Made by a program: the position numbers and the translations under genes. Positions 49,258-58,847 of a stretch of 64,000 bases of DNA are shown here, piece by piece. Position 1 is the first letter of the stretch; every line of letters begins with the position of its first letter. The notes under the pieces are model-generated. The model had not been told where the DNA came from, ran no database searches, and saw nothing but the letters and a program-made list of their open reading frames with translations. This stretch comes from Spirosoma fluviale (GTDB lineage Bacteria; Bacteroidota; Bacteroidia; Cytophagales; Spirosomataceae): the NCBI GenBank assembly GCA_945901025.1, contig CAMDJW010000001.1:186001-250000 (forward strand). The letters are read 5' to 3'.

Positions 49258-50550
49258 ATGACGAATTTAAGTTCTATTTATTTTGAACAAGCTAAGGAAT
49301 TAATACCAGGTGGTGTAAATTCGCCCGTAAGAGCATTTAAATCCGTCGGTGGTAATCCAATTTTCATTCATTCAGCCAAAGGCGCTTATTTAAATGACGT
49401 AGATGGCAATTCTTACATTGATTTAATAGGTTCTTGGGGGCCTATGTTATTTGGTCAGGCTCACCCTGTGATAGAACACGCTGTTAGAAATGCCTTAGCA
49501 AACGGGTTTTCATTTGGAGCGCCCAGTTACAACGAAGTACTCATAGCCCAAAAAATAACGGATATGGTACCTTCAATCGAAAAAGTTCGATTAGTAAGTT
49601 CTGGAACTGAAGCTACGATGGCTGCGATAAGATTAGCAAGAGCGTATACAAAAAGAGATAAAATCATCAAATTCGAAGGTTGCTATCATGGACATGGCGA
49701 TTCTTTTTTAATTGCCGCAGGTTCTGGCGTAGCCACCTTAGGAACTCCAGATAGTCCAGGAGTAACTCAAGCCACCGCACGTGATACATTAACTGCAGTT
49801 TACAATGATGTAAAATCATTAGAAGAGTTATTCGATGCAAATGCCGGTGACATTGCTTGTGTCATCGTCGAACCCGTAGTGGGAAATATGGGATTAGTCA
49901 TTCCTAAAAAAGGTTATTTAGAAGCGGTTAAATCTCTTTGCGAAAAACATAAGGCCTTATTGATTTTTGATGAAGTAATGACAGGCTTTCGTTTGTCTTC
50001 CAGTGGATATCAAGGAATTTGTGGAATAAAACCCGATTTAACTACGTTAGGCAAGATAATCGGTGGTGGATTGCCTGTAGGAGCTTACGGTGGAAGAGCT
50101 GACATCATGGAAATGATTGCACCAGAAGGACCTGTATATCAAGCAGGTACCTTATCCGGAAATCCTTTGGCTACCACAGCTGGTTTAGCTATGTTAGGGT
50201 TAATCCAATCAAACCCAGAAGTTTATCAAAAGCTAGAAGCGAAAGGTAAAAGATTAGCAGAAGCCATTAGACATCAAATTGAATCATTGCAAATTAAGGC
50301 ATCCGTTAGCCAAATAGGTTCCATGTTTACCCTATTCTTTACTGATAAAAAAGTAGAAAATTTTAATGATGCGAAAACATCTGACCTAATCAAATTTGGT
50401 CAATATTTTAGAGGAATGCTTAATCGAGGTATTTATTTACCCCCATCTCAATTTGAATCTTGGTTCTTGTCTGATTCAATAGGTGAAGAAGAACTAGAAA
50501 AAATCATCACAGCAAGTTGGGACACGCTTAGCTCCATGCAAAATTCCTAA
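49258..50550 (+). CDS. hemL: Glutamate-1-semialdehyde 2,1-aminomutase
   Basis: This 430-residue PLP enzyme of the C5 pathway to 5-aminolevulinate and haem has EQAKELIPGGVNSPVRAFKSVGG near the start, RLVSSGTEATMAAIRLARA near 113 and ECYHGHGDSFL-type phosphate-site sequence (FEGCYHGHGDSFLIAAGSG) near 140. The Lys that binds PLP is in LTTLGKIIGGGLPVGAYGGR near 263. It directly follows yidC. The presence of HemL shows a C5-type haem route rather than glycine-dependent ALA synthase. Confidence 0.97.
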   Translation: MTNLSSIYFEQAKELIPGGVNSPVRAFKSVGGNPIFIHSAKGAYLNDVDGNSYIDLIGSWGPMLFGQAHPVIEHAVRNALANGFSFGAPSYNEVLIAQKITDMVPSIEKVRLVSSGTEATMAAIRLARAYTKRDKIIKFEGCYHGHGDSFLIAAGSGVATLGTPDSPGVTQATARDTLTAVYNDVKSLEELFDANAGDIACVIVEPVVGNMGLVIPKKGYLEAVKSLCEKHKALLIFDEVMTGFRLSSSGYQGICGIKPDLTTLGKIIGGGLPVGAYGGRADIMEMIAPEGPVYQAGTLSGNPLATTAGLAMLGLIQSNPEVYQKLEAKGKRLAEAIRHQIESLQIKASVSQIGSMFTLFFTDKKVENFNDAKTSDLIKFGQYFRGMLNRGIYLPPSQFESWFLSDSIGEEELEKIITASWDTLSSMQNS

Positions 50551-50554
50551 GTGA

Positions 50555-51535
50555 ATGGCATCCATCTTTTTCTCCGTAATTATTCCTGTTTACAATCGGC
50601 CGATTGAGTTAGGCGAATTATTAACTTGCCTCAGTCAGCAAGACTATCCTAATTTTGAAGTTTTAATTATAGAAGATGGATCTAAAATAGACTCCAAATC
50701 TGTCGTTGAAACATTTAAAAACAAATTAGCCATTTCTTATTTTGTGAAGGAAAATGGAGGCCAAGGATTTGCTAGAAACTACGCATTTGAAAGAGCAAAA
50801 GGAGATTTTTTTGTCATCCTAGATTCTGATGCCTTAATCGAACCCAATTATTTAAGCGAAGTTTATAAAGGCATCCACGAAGAACATTTAGATTTATTCG
50901 GAGGACCTGATAAAGAACATGAAAGCTTCACTCCTATTCAAAAAGCAATTAGCTTTAGTATGACCAGTTTTTTTACTACCGGAGGTATTAGAGGCCAAGC
51001 TAAAAATATAGGAGGGAAATTTCATCCTAGAAGTTTTAACATGGGAATCTCTCGGGAAGTCTGGAAAAAAACGGGTGGTTTTAAAATAACTAGAATGGGG
51101 GAAGACATCGAATTTAGTATTCGATGCATCGAAAATGGATTTAAATCAGGGCTATTGCCAAAAGCATTTATTTACCACAAAAGAAGAACTTCATTTATAC
51201 AATTTTACGATCAACTACATTTTTTTGGGAGGGCAAGAATCAATATTAGTCGCTTCTTTCCAAAGGAACTCAAATGGGTACATTTCATACCCTTAGCTTA
51301 CTTTATCTTCTTTTGGAATACAATCATTTGGAACATTGTTGACATAAACTTTGGACTAATTTTCAGCAGCATGCTCATAGGATATTGGATCCTGATTTTC
51401 TTAGACGCGCTCATTAAATCTAAAAACCTTTTAATCGCTTTTTTAGGACTTATAGCAGCCAACATTCAGCTATTAGCCTATGGGAAAGGATTTCTTGAAG
51501 AGGGATTAAAGAAACTTACCAATAAAGACCTTTGA
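50555..51535 (+). CDS. Glycosyltransferase family 2 protein with C-terminal membrane helices
   Basis: This 326-residue GT-A enzyme starts FFSVIIPVYNRPIELGELL. It has the donor-site region DYPNFEVLIIEDGSK and the metal-binding acidic motif FFVILDSDALIEPNYL near residue 87, with a later base region RMGEDIEFSIRCIENG. The last 90 residues contain hydrophobic helices (FIPLAYFIFFWNTIIWNIV; LLIAFLGLIAANIQLLAY), so it sits at the inner membrane. The acceptor is unknown; surface polysaccharide or glycolipid synthesis is likely. It ends the pyrG-yidC-hemL run and its 3' end overlaps the convergent hldD gene by 20 bp. Confidence 0.88.
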   Translation: MASIFFSVIIPVYNRPIELGELLTCLSQQDYPNFEVLIIEDGSKIDSKSVVETFKNKLAISYFVKENGGQGFARNYAFERAKGDFFVILDSDALIEPNYLSEVYKGIHEEHLDLFGGPDKEHESFTPIQKAISFSMTSFFTTGGIRGQAKNIGGKFHPRSFNMGISREVWKKTGGFKITRMGEDIEFSIRCIENGFKSGLLPKAFIYHKRRTSFIQFYDQLHFFGRARINISRFFPKELKWVHFIPLAYFIFFWNTIIWNIVDINFGLIFSSMLIGYWILIFLDALIKSKNLLIAFLGLIAANIQLLAYGKGFLEEGLKKLTNKDL

Positions 51536-52481
51536 CAAGATAGTTTTGAACATAGTCTTTTACACCTTCTTCTAACGTATAAAAGGGTTTTGTGTATCCA
51601 ATGTCAATTAACTTTTTCATATTGGCTTCCGTAAAATATTGATATTTATCACGAATGTCCAAAGGGGTATCGATGTAATTAATCTGAACTGGCTTATCAA
51701 GCGCTGTAAAGGTAGACTTACCTAAGTCATTAAAAGATCTGGCCTTACCGGTACCCAAATTATATATGCCTGAATTTTTACGGTGCTCCATTAGAAATAT
51801 ACACACATCAACTAAATCTTTGACGTATATAAAATCACGAATCTGCTCTCCATCTTGGTATTCAGGTTTATGAGATTTAAATAGTTTAAGAGAACCATTA
51901 GATAAGATTTGACGGTATGCATGCCAAATAACAGATGCCATTCGGCTTTTATGATATTCATTAGGACCATACACATTAAAAAACTTAAGACCAACCCAAA
52001 AGAATGGTTTTTCTTCTTGTTTTAAAGCCCAATTATCAAAGTCATTCTTTGAATCACCATAGGGATTCAAAGGCTTTAGTAAATGAATTTCACTTTCATT
52101 ATCATTATATCCTAATTCCCCAAGACCATAAGTAGCAGCTGATGAAGCGTATACTAGGGGTATTTGATATTTGACACATGCTTCCCAAACATGCTTGGAA
52201 TAATTAACATTTAATGTATCGAAAATTTCTTTATTGAATTCTGTCGTATCCGTTCTCGCTCCTATATGAAAAAGAAATTCTACTTCTCGATTATTTTGAT
52301 CAAGCCATTGGAAAAAATCATTCCTTTCCACACGCTCTTTAATTTTCTTGCCAATTAAATTTTTATTTTTTTCTTCATTAGAAAAGTCATCTACGGCGAT
52401 GATATAATTAAAATTCAATTCATTCAATTTTGCAATTAAACAACTTCCAATAAAACCAGCGGCACCAGTAACTATGATCAT
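51516..52481 (-). CDS. hldD: ADP-L-glycero-D-manno-heptose-6-epimerase
   Basis: This 321-residue short-chain epimerase completes ADP-heptose for the LPS inner core. The Rossmann nucleotide motif is VTGAAGFIGSCLIAKLNEL at the N-terminus. The catalytic Tyr-Lys is in LNPYGDSKNDFD near residue 137. Family-specific blocks are ARTDTTEFNKEIF near 73, FFNVYGPNEYHKSRMASVIWH near 170, DGEQIRDFIYVKDLVDVC near 210 and GIYNLGTGKARSFNDLGKS near 240. A -7 element (52501-52508) lies upstream. It overlaps the glycosyltransferase gene tail by 20 bp. Confidence 0.94.
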   Translation of the reverse strand: MIIVTGAAGFIGSCLIAKLNELNFNYIIAVDDFSNEEKNKNLIGKKIKERVERNDFFQWLDQNNREVEFLFHIGARTDTTEFNKEIFDTLNVNYSKHVWEACVKYQIPLVYASSAATYGLGELGYNDNESEIHLLKPLNPYGDSKNDFDNWALKQEEKPFFWVGLKFFNVYGPNEYHKSRMASVIWHAYRQILSNGSLKLFKSHKPEYQDGEQIRDFIYVKDLVDVCIFLMEHRKNSGIYNLGTGKARSFNDLGKSTFTALDKPVQINYIDTPLDIRDKYQYFTEANMKKLIDIGYTKPFYTLEEGVKDYVQNYLVKGLYW

Positions 52482-52500
52482 ATTAAATGGGATTAATTTT

Positions 52501-52508
52501 CAAATTTA
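52501..52508 (-). promoter_or_regulatory. Putative -7 promoter element for hldD
   Basis: The minus strand reads TAAATTTG, matching TAnnTTTG, 20 nt before the hldD ATG. The -33 box is not evident. Confidence 0.35.
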
Positions 52509-52531
52509 CACAATAACTTCATTAGGTTTCT

Positions 52532-52539
52532 TACCTTTG
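52532..52539 (+). promoter_or_regulatory. Putative -7 promoter element for queD
   Basis: TACCTTTG matches TAnnTTTG and would give a leader of about 55 nt before queD. I see no conserved riboswitch fold in that leader. The -33 box is not clear. Confidence 0.4.
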
Positions 52540-52600
52540 TGAAATATTTGGACATTCTGCTATTGTTTTCCCAGAGGTCCTTTAAACAAACTGAAAACAA

Positions 52601-53026
52601 ATGGTATACGTAATCCGAAAGGAACATTTCAACGCCGCACACCGGCTTTTCAATCCAAACTGGACTGAGGAAAAAAATCTAGAAGTATTTGGGCCTTGTG
52701 CTAACAATAACTGGCATGGGCATAATTTTGAACTTATTGTAACAGTAAAAGGAGAACCCAATCCAGAAACAGGATTTGTGTATGACCTTAAAAAATTGGG
52801 TGAATTAATTAAGGTTGAAATTATCGACAAAGTAGATCATAAAAATCTAAATTTAGACGTCGATTTCATGGCTAATAAATTGGCTAGTTGTGAGATTTTA
52901 GTCATGGAATTTTGGAAAATATTAGCACCCAAAATTTCTGAAGGAAGTACAACCCATGCATGTCTTCATAAAATTCATTTGATTGAAACCAATAAAAACT
53001 CGGTAGAATACTACGGAGAATCATAG
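52601..53026 (+). CDS. queD: 6-carboxytetrahydropterin synthase (QueD)
   Basis: This 141-residue enzyme converts 7,8-dihydroneopterin triphosphate to 6-carboxytetrahydropterin for queuosine. Zn ligands appear in HFNAAHRLFN near residue 9 and NNWHGHNFEL near 37. The catalytic Cys is in FGPCANNNWHGH, and the later DHKNLN and HKIHLIET carry the remaining conserved residues. A PTPS/sepiapterin activity for the same fold cannot be excluded. lpxB follows with no gap. Confidence 0.93.
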   Translation: MVYVIRKEHFNAAHRLFNPNWTEEKNLEVFGPCANNNWHGHNFELIVTVKGEPNPETGFVYDLKKLGELIKVEIIDKVDHKNLNLDVDFMANKLASCEILVMEFWKILAPKISEGSTTHACLHKIHLIETNKNSVEYYGES

Positions 53027-54121
53027 ATGAAATATTTTATTCTTGCGGGTGAGAAATCAGGTGATTTACATGGATCCAACCTCGTAAAAGAAATTCATTT
53101 ATTTGACAAAAAGGCCGAAATAATAGGTTGGGGTGGCGATCAAATGACATCTGCTGGCGTCGACATAGTAGTGCACCACCAAGAGTTAGCCATCATGGGG
53201 ATTTTAGGCGTGTTAAAAAACTTATTTAGGCTAAACAAATTATTCAATCTATTTACCACACAAATACAAGAATTTAAGCCAGATACCATAATCTTCATTG
53301 ACTATGGTGGGTTTAATCTAAAAGCAGCAAAAATAGCCAAACAAAACGGTTTTTATACGCAATTTTATATTGCGCCTAAAGTATGGGCATGGAATAAAAG
53401 CCGAATTCATTCTATCAAAAAATGGGTGGATCAATTATATGTTATTTTCCCCTTTGAACTAGAATTGTTTAAAGAAAAAGGTATCTCAACGCATTATATC
53501 GGTAATCCTTTAAAAGATGCTATCGATGCATTTGTTCCTAATACAGAATTTAAAGTTAAGAATAATGCTTACGTAGCCCTATTAGCAGGGAGTAGGCGTC
53601 AAGAAATCAAAGCAAGTTTACCCATTTTTGAAGAGCTCGTTAATATAACTACTAATATCAATTATATCATAGCAGGAGTTTCGGAATTTAAAGACCTTTA
53701 TGAGAATTGTAATATCAAGGTTGTATATAATCAAACCTATGATGTCCTTACCTGTTCATCTGCAGCGGTAGTAACATCTGGAACGGCGACATTGGAAACC
53801 GCCCTATTAAATATTCCACAAATCGTAGTGTACAAAACAGATTGGTTGTTTTACAATTTGGCCAAAATGGTCATAAAAATAAATTACATTTCTTTGGTGA
53901 ATATTATTTTAGACAAGCAAGCAGTGCCAGAACTCATTCAATCTGAGTTTACAACTAAAAATATACATGCATGGCTGCTAAAATTACTAGACAAAAAATC
54001 CTTTGAATATAGAAATCAGAAAAGCGAATACGAAAATTTAATTAAATTAATTGGCCCAACAGGCGCATCGAAAATAGCCGCAGATAAAATAGTATTATTT
54101 GCTAAGAATCAAGCTAAATAA
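53027..54121 (+). CDS. lpxB: Lipid-A-disaccharide synthase
   Basis: This GT19 glycosyltransferase of 364 residues condenses UDP-diacylglucosamine with lipid X. Opening sequence YFILAGEKSGDLHGSNLVKE contains the family E-x-S-G-D motif. Further motifs are GWGGDQMTSAGVD near residue 35, FYIAPKVWAWNKSRIHSIKKW near 114, LLAGSRRQEIKASLPIF near 185 and SSAAVVTSGTATLETALLN near 245. It overlaps the convergent acyltransferase gene by 13 bp and directly follows queD. Confidence 0.96.
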   Translation: MKYFILAGEKSGDLHGSNLVKEIHLFDKKAEIIGWGGDQMTSAGVDIVVHHQELAIMGILGVLKNLFRLNKLFNLFTTQIQEFKPDTIIFIDYGGFNLKAAKIAKQNGFYTQFYIAPKVWAWNKSRIHSIKKWVDQLYVIFPFELELFKEKGISTHYIGNPLKDAIDAFVPNTEFKVKNNAYVALLAGSRRQEIKASLPIFEELVNITTNINYIIAGVSEFKDLYENCNIKVVYNQTYDVLTCSSAAVVTSGTATLETALLNIPQIVVYKTDWLFYNLAKMVIKINYISLVNIILDKQAVPELIQSEFTTKNIHAWLLKLLDKKSFEYRNQKSEYENLIKLIGPTGASKIAADKIVLFAKNQAK

Positions 54122-54669
54122 TTTTTAATCCAAGATTTTTGAACTCCCGGAATCGTGGAGAAATATTGAGCAATAACTTTTTTATCTACATTGAAATCCC
54201 CAGAAGGATAAAAAGGTTCTCTAATTTTAATTGCTTTATTAACGTAATCAAATCCAATCATAATGATAGGTAAATTAGCCTTTATAGCAATGTAATAAAA
54301 TCCAGTACGTAATTCTTGTACATCTTTTCTAGTGCCCTCAGGAGCTAATACGGCAATGAAAGATTCTTTTTCGGCGTATACATCTACGATGGAATCTACT
54401 AGATTTGATTTGTTTTTTCGGTTCACGGGGTAACCTCCGAGCCAACGAAACATCCAACCAAAAGCCCCGTCAAACAACTCTTTTTTACCCCAAAAAAAGA
54501 TGGGGATATTCATCATAGAGCGAGCACCTAAACCTACTGGAAAGTCAATCCATGAAGCATGTGGGGCTACAATTATAATACTTTTTTTAAGGTCGGCAGG
54601 ATATTTGCCTTCTAAAGACCAACCAGAAATTTTATATACAAAATCAAAAATGGGGCTAGATATTAACAT
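54109..54669 (-). CDS. 1-acyl-sn-glycerol-3-phosphate acyltransferase-like protein
   Basis: This 186-residue LPLAT-family acyltransferase has the catalytic HxxxxD motif in VAPHASWIDFPVG near residue 33. Block III APEGTRKDVQELRTGFYYIA near 117 has the conserved Glu-Gly-Thr-Arg phosphate-binding site. The first hydrophobic stretch suggests membrane association. It likely acylates glycerophospholipid precursors, although lipid A or other acceptors are possible. It follows the YihX-like phosphatase gene with a 7-nt overlap in the accA run. Confidence 0.88.
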   Translation of the reverse strand: MLISSPIFDFVYKISGWSLEGKYPADLKKSIIIVAPHASWIDFPVGLGARSMMNIPIFFWGKKELFDGAFGWMFRWLGGYPVNRKNKSNLVDSIVDVYAEKESFIAVLAPEGTRKDVQELRTGFYYIAIKANLPIIMIGFDYVNKAIKIREPFYPSGDFNVDKKVIAQYFSTIPGVQKSWIKNYLA

Positions 54670-55295
54670 AGTTCATTGATTTTAGCAGAAATCTGAGTCA
54701 AAGATGTTTTTGGGTCAATCAAGATAGAATCAATCCCTAATTTAGAAGCAGATTCTATATTGGCAGCATTATCATCAAAAAAAACTACTTGGCCAGCTTC
54801 TAAATTGTTTTCGCTTAATACCTGTTGGTAAATTAATGAATTAGGTTTAACTAATCCCATTTCATAAGAAAAATGTGCTTTCTTGAACAGTCCAAATAAG
54901 TTTTCCCCATTGGGACCTAATTGAATATTTAAAAATATTCGTGAATGAATGACACTTGTGTTTGACAACAAATATAGGTCAAAATTGGAAGTCAAATCCT
55001 TTAAAAAAGTATAAATGTTAGAAGGGAAATCTAGCAATAAAGCAGAAAAAGCTTGATCAAATTCTTCATTAGAGCAATTCATAGCTAATTTATCCCTTAA
55101 TAGATTTCTAAACTCTTCATCGGTCAACAAGCCAGCTTCATAGCCTAACCATAAACCTTCATTGATTATTTTATCTTGAATCTCTAGCGGATTAAAATAA
55201 GTCGACAATTGACTAAAAGCCTGAAAGGTAAGCGATAAATCAATAGGCAATAAAACATTACCTAAATCAAATAAGAGGGCCTTTTTTGATTTCAT
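54663..55295 (-). CDS. HAD-family phosphatase, YihX-like
   Basis: This hydrolase of about 210 residues has motif I as ALLFDLGNVLLPID, the DLGNV form seen in YihX-type glucose-1-phosphate phosphatases rather than the usual DxD. Motif II is in FDLYLLSNTSVIHSR, motif III Lys is in GLVKPNSLIYQQVL and motif IV is in VVFFDDNAANIESA. I start it at ATG 55295, two bases beyond the accA stop, because the longer reading overlaps accA. The substrate is not certain. Confidence 0.87.
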   Translation of the reverse strand: MKSKKALLFDLGNVLLPIDLSLTFQAFSQLSTYFNPLEIQDKIINEGLWLGYEAGLLTDEEFRNLLRDKLAMNCSNEEFDQAFSALLLDFPSNIYTFLKDLTSNFDLYLLSNTSVIHSRIFLNIQLGPNGENLFGLFKKAHFSYEMGLVKPNSLIYQQVLSENNLEAGQVVFFDDNAANIESASKLGIDSILIDPKTSLTQISAKINELC

Positions 55296-55296
55296 A

Positions 55297-56253
55297 TTAC
55301 TCGGTAACCACCCCCATTTTACTGAACTTATCAATTCTTGCATTGATCCGTTCAGCGCTCGACATCGCATTCAAAACCTTAAGTTCAGATATGATTACCT
55401 TTTTTATATTTTCAGCTGCTACATCTGGTGCTAAATGAGCTCCCCCTAAAGGTTCGGAAATAATCCCGTCAATTAATCCGTTTTTAAGCATATCGTCAGC
55501 CGTCAACTTCAAAGCTTCGGCGGCTTGTTCCTTGTAATCCCAACTTCTCCAAAGAATTGAAGAGCAAGACTCAGGTGAAATCACGGAATACCAAGTATTT
55601 TCCATCATTAAAACGCGGTCACCCACAGCAATCCCCAAAGCACCGCCAGAAGCTCCCTCACCTATGATGATACAAATTACAGGAACCTTTAACATGAACA
55701 TATCACGAATATTTCTTGCTATAGCTTCACCCTGACCTCTTTCTTCTGCTTCTATTCCAGGAAATGCTCCCGGCGTATCGATTAAACAAACAATAGGCTT
55801 ATTGAATTTTTCAGCCATTTTCATCAACCTAAGTGCTTTCCGATATCCTTCTGGATTTGGCATACCAAAATTACGATATTGTCTTTCTTTCGTATTCCGG
55901 CCTTTTTGTTGGCCTATAAACATGACCGAAAATTCACCATCAACATTACCAAAACCTCCAACCATAGCCTTATCATCGGCTACAGATCTATCTCCATGAA
56001 TTTCGATAAACTCTGTGCAAATTTTTTCAATATAATCAAAAGTATAAGGTCGTTCAGGATGGCGAGATAATTGAACACGTTGCCAGCGAGTTAAATTAGA
56101 AAATGTTTCTTTTTTAAGTTCCAATATTTTTTCAGTCAGAGAGACTACAGCTTCAGAAACATCTACATTGTTTTCAATAGCCAACTTACGCATTTCAATT
56201 AACTTATCTTCTAACTCGGCAATGGGCTTTTCAAATTCTAGCAATGTTCTCAT
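55297..56253 (-). CDS. accA: Acetyl-CoA carboxylase carboxyltransferase subunit alpha
   Basis: This 318-residue subunit transfers CO2 from biotin to acetyl-CoA for fatty-acid synthesis. Conserved blocks are [20 protein letters not shown] near residue 59, [16 protein letters not shown] near 90, [17 protein letters not shown] near 128, [19 protein letters not shown] near 162 and [19 protein letters not shown] near 198, typical of crotonase-like carboxyltransferases. The -7-like site at 56274-56281 lies upstream. HAD and acyltransferase genes follow, linking it to lipid metabolism. Confidence 0.97.
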   Translation of the reverse strand: MRTLLEFEKPIAELEDKLIEMRKLAIENNVDVSEAVVSLTEKILELKKETFSNLTRWQRVQLSRHPERPYTFDYIEKICTEFIEIHGDRSVADDKAMVGGFGNVDGEFSVMFIGQQKGRNTKERQYRNFGMPNPEGYRKALRLMKMAEKFNKPIVCLIDTPGAFPGIEAEERGQGEAIARNIRDMFMLKVPVICIIIGEGASGGALGIAVGDRVLMMENTWYSVISPESCSSILWRSWDYKEQAAEALKLTADDMLKNGLIDGIISEPLGGAHLAPDVAAENIKKVIISELKVLNAMSSAERINARIDKFSKMGVVTE

Positions 56254-56273
56254 AATTCCAATTTTATAATGAG

Positions 56274-56281
56274 CAAAAATA
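56274..56281 (-). promoter_or_regulatory. Putative -7 promoter element for accA
   Basis: The minus strand reads TATTTTTG, a match to TAnnTTTG, 20 nt before the accA ATG. It lies directly before the convergently named neighbour on the same strand, so accA can be transcribed apart from the beta-CASP gene. Confidence 0.4.
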
Positions 56282-56285
56282 AAGA

Positions 56286-57710
56286 TTAAAGTAGATATGT
56301 TTCATTCTTAGTTGGTAAAATAACTTCATTGAAACCAAGTTTTTGAATCTCATGCCTAAATTCCAACATACTTTCTTCTTCCCCGTGGGTTAAAAACACT
56401 TTCTTTAATTTATCAATTTGTTGATTTTTCATGAAAGACAATAGTCCTAATTGGTCTGCATGACCCGAAAAAACATCAATTTTACGTATTCTCGCATTTA
56501 CTTTATACTCACGATCCTTCACTTTGATGGTCTCAGAACCAGCCAGTAGTTGGCGGCCCAAAGTTCCCTCTGCGGAATAACCTATCAACAAAATAGTCGC
56601 ATAGGAATTACTAATATTATCTGCGATATGCTTTTCTACTCGTCCACCGGTAATCATTCCAGAAGAGGAAATAATAACACAAGGTTCGTGGTAATTTTGG
56701 ATTGCATTAGATTCTTTTTCTGATTGAAGGTAAACTAAATTATCAAAGTCAAATAATTCATCATACTCTTTTTGGAAGGATCTTGCCTCAGGATTTAAAT
56801 AAGAAAGGTATTTCGCATAAATTTTGGTACTACTTCTACCCATGGGACTATCTGTAAATACTCGTATGGCAGGGAAATTACGTTCTTCGATCAATCGATT
56901 TAAGGTATATAATACAGCTTGCGTTCGCCCAACTGAAAAAGCGGGTATGACTAAACGACCAGGCTTATCGATACATGTTTCCCTAATAATTTCTTCCATA
57001 GCATCCATGGGACTAACTTTATCTTCATGAATCCGATTTCCATACGTACTTTCGGAAACAAGATAGTCCACTGGTGGGAGAATTTGTGGATCAATGTGTA
57101 AGGGGTAGTTATTCCGACCGATATCACCACTAAACCCAATAGTTTTAATTTCTTCTCCTTCAGTAATTGAGAAGTAAAGATGAGCGGCACCCAATAAATG
57201 TCCCGCTGGAAAGAAGGTTATTTCTAATCCAGGCTTAATCGTAAATTTTTTATTGAATTGTAAGGTGACAAAATTCTCAAGGGAATTTTCTACATCTTTT
57301 TGCAAATACATATCCCCTTTACGGAGGAGTCGGTCCATTTGCTTATGCTTCTTATTACTTTCCCCTTGTGCTGCTTTCAACCTTCGTAAATGTAAATTAG
57401 CAGAATCAAAAAGCAGTAATTCCGTTAAATCTGCTGTCGGCGGCGTACAAAGAACTTGCCCTTCATACCCCTCACGAAAAAGCATGGGGATATTACCGGA
57501 GTGGTCTATGTGCGCATGCGTTAAAACAACAAGGTTAATTAACGATGCATCAAAAGGAAAAAAAGATTTATTAACTATGGGTGTTTCAAAATCAATTTCG
57601 CGTTCCATGTCAGTACCGCAGTCAATTAAAATTTTATATCCATCTTCAAGCTCAAGCAAGTACATAGAACCTGTCACTTGCTTAGCCGCACCCAAAAATT
57701 GTAACTTCAT
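56286..57710 (-). CDS. Beta-CASP metallo-beta-lactamase-fold hydrolase (RNA specificity family)
   Basis: This 474-residue protein has the metal site [21 protein letters not shown] near residue 60 and [17 protein letters not shown] near 165. The beta-CASP insert starts with [22 protein letters not shown] near 250, and the CASP C-terminal motifs [19 protein letters not shown] and [16 protein letters not shown] follow. [18 protein letters not shown] is the final metal-binding block. Relatives are RNA processing nucleases of the CPSF-73/YSH1 type. The RNA target is unknown. Confidence 0.9.
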   Translation of the reverse strand: MKLQFLGAAKQVTGSMYLLELEDGYKILIDCGTDMEREIDFETPIVNKSFFPFDASLINLVVLTHAHIDHSGNIPMLFREGYEGQVLCTPPTADLTELLLFDSANLHLRRLKAAQGESNKKHKQMDRLLRKGDMYLQKDVENSLENFVTLQFNKKFTIKPGLEITFFPAGHLLGAAHLYFSITEGEEIKTIGFSGDIGRNNYPLHIDPQILPPVDYLVSESTYGNRIHEDKVSPMDAMEEIIRETCIDKPGRLVIPAFSVGRTQAVLYTLNRLIEERNFPAIRVFTDSPMGRSSTKIYAKYLSYLNPEARSFQKEYDELFDFDNLVYLQSEKESNAIQNYHEPCVIISSSGMITGGRVEKHIADNISNSYATILLIGYSAEGTLGRQLLAGSETIKVKDREYKVNARIRKIDVFSGHADQLGLLSFMKNQQIDKLKKVFLTHGEEESMLEFRHEIQKLGFNEVILPTKNETYLL

Positions 57711-57725
57711 AAATTGAAAGAAATA

Positions 57726-57741
57726 GGGGCCCTAAGGCCCC
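57726..57741. terminator. Perfect GC-rich hairpin between the PmoA and beta-CASP genes
   Basis: GGGGCC-CTAA-GGCCCC is a perfect 6-bp stem with a 4-nt loop. On the minus strand it follows the PmoA gene stop by 41 nt and is followed by the T-rich TATTTCTTT. It also falls between a -7 promoter element and the beta-CASP start, so it would be in that gene's leader. Confidence 0.65.
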
Positions 57742-57752
57742 CGATTGTGTTA

Positions 57753-57760
57753 CAAAAATA
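57753..57760 (-). promoter_or_regulatory. Putative -7 promoter element for the beta-CASP gene
   Basis: The minus strand reads TATTTTTG, matching TAnnTTTG. Transcription would begin near 57746, so the hairpin at 57726-57741 would lie at the very 5' end of the message. Confidence 0.4.
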
Positions 57761-57782
57761 CACAAATTTCTCTAATAACGAA

Positions 57783-58829
57783 TTATTTAACCTCTTTGGC
57801 AAATTTGCTTTGCATAAGATCTAATTCAGATTTACTCATATTTTTATCTGCAATTAAAGTTCTGTAACGAAAAGTCACTGATTCGCCTTTTTTCAAAGTT
57901 AAATTGCGAACGTCTTTTCCATTACTGAATACTTTCGCTCCAAGTGGATTGACCGCAAATAAACCGTATCCACGGGCATGCCAATAAGAAGGATAGCTGA
58001 CATTGGAAGGATGATCAAAAATAGCCACATTGATTGGGTGATTATCCATCACTCCCGTTAAATTCATCCAAGTAGCGCGCGTGCTCCAAACTGCTTCACC
58101 TTTTATTCCTTCACTCGAAATATAATCTCCAGTAACACCTGTGTTATCTAAAACAGGAACTTTCGTTTCAACTCCACTTGCATCTGTAAAGACATCTGGT
58201 TTGTTAGACGGTATTTCTAATTGGCGTGCCAATCGAATCGCAAACATCCCGTCTTTAACATCTTTAAATACAACCAAATCACTGATAGCCGTTAACGTAG
58301 TGATACGATCAACTGTTCTTGTATCAGACGTTCCTGAAAAAACATAAGTTGTTTTTTCACTTAGTACTTTTTGACCTTTTCCGTCATCATCTACCCAAGT
58401 GGCTGTTGCGACTAATTCACCCGTGCTTTTATTTGATTTGGTGGATAAAACGGCATCATGAAAAATAGTACCCATTTTATGAGACTGCATGGATTTAATG
58501 ATCGCTGTAGAATTATTCCAATAATCATATCCATTCACATCTTCATAATTTAACCACATACCTACGTGGTGCGGATGATCTGTTCGCTCCCCTGCCCTAG
58601 GTGAAATAGGATAACCTCTTGTAATCGTAGTTCCCTTAGCAGACAAGATGGGAAACAAAACAGCCTTTTTAAGTACTGATTCCCCTGGATAGAAGTATGA
58701 AGTGAAATATTTTCCGCCAATTAAAACATCAATTTTTTTCTCTACATCATTCTTTTTAAAAGAAACTGATTGATTTTGAGCAGTGGCTCCAATAGACAAT
58801 AAGGTAAGAAATAGAATTATTTTTTTCAT
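57783..58829 (-). CDS. PmoA-family (DUF6807) secreted protein
   Basis: This 348-residue exported protein has a signal peptide (KKIILFLTLLSIGATAQN) and a single beta-rich domain. The region DHPHHVGMWLNYEDVNGYDYWNN near residue 86 and the ending WHARGYGLFAVNPLGAKVFSNG-type sequence match the family annotated as PmoA in Bacteroidota. That name is historical; no methane oxidation is implied. The family is often found with sugar-degradation genes. Here it follows susC and susD, with a terminator-like hairpin between. Confidence 0.8.
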   Translation of the reverse strand: MKKIILFLTLLSIGATAQNQSVSFKKNDVEKKIDVLIGGKYFTSYFYPGESVLKKAVLFPILSAKGTTITRGYPISPRAGERTDHPHHVGMWLNYEDVNGYDYWNNSTAIIKSMQSHKMGTIFHDAVLSTKSNKSTGELVATATWVDDDGKGQKVLSEKTTYVFSGTSDTRTVDRITTLTAISDLVVFKDVKDGMFAIRLARQLEIPSNKPDVFTDASGVETKVPVLDNTGVTGDYISSEGIKGEAVWSTRATWMNLTGVMDNHPINVAIFDHPSNVSYPSYWHARGYGLFAVNPLGAKVFSNGKDVRNLTLKKGESVTFRYRTLIADKNMSKSELDLMQSKFAKEVK

Positions 58830-58847
58830 AAGAATATAGGTTTAATA

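Noticed and set aside
52540-52600. preQ1 riboswitch upstream of queD
   Set aside because: The 61-nt region lacks a recognisable pseudoknot core or the conserved C-rich and A-rich segments.
57783-58829. Particulate methane monooxygenase subunit
   Set aside because: The PmoA family label is historical; the protein is a soluble exported beta-rich protein without membrane helices or copper-site residues.
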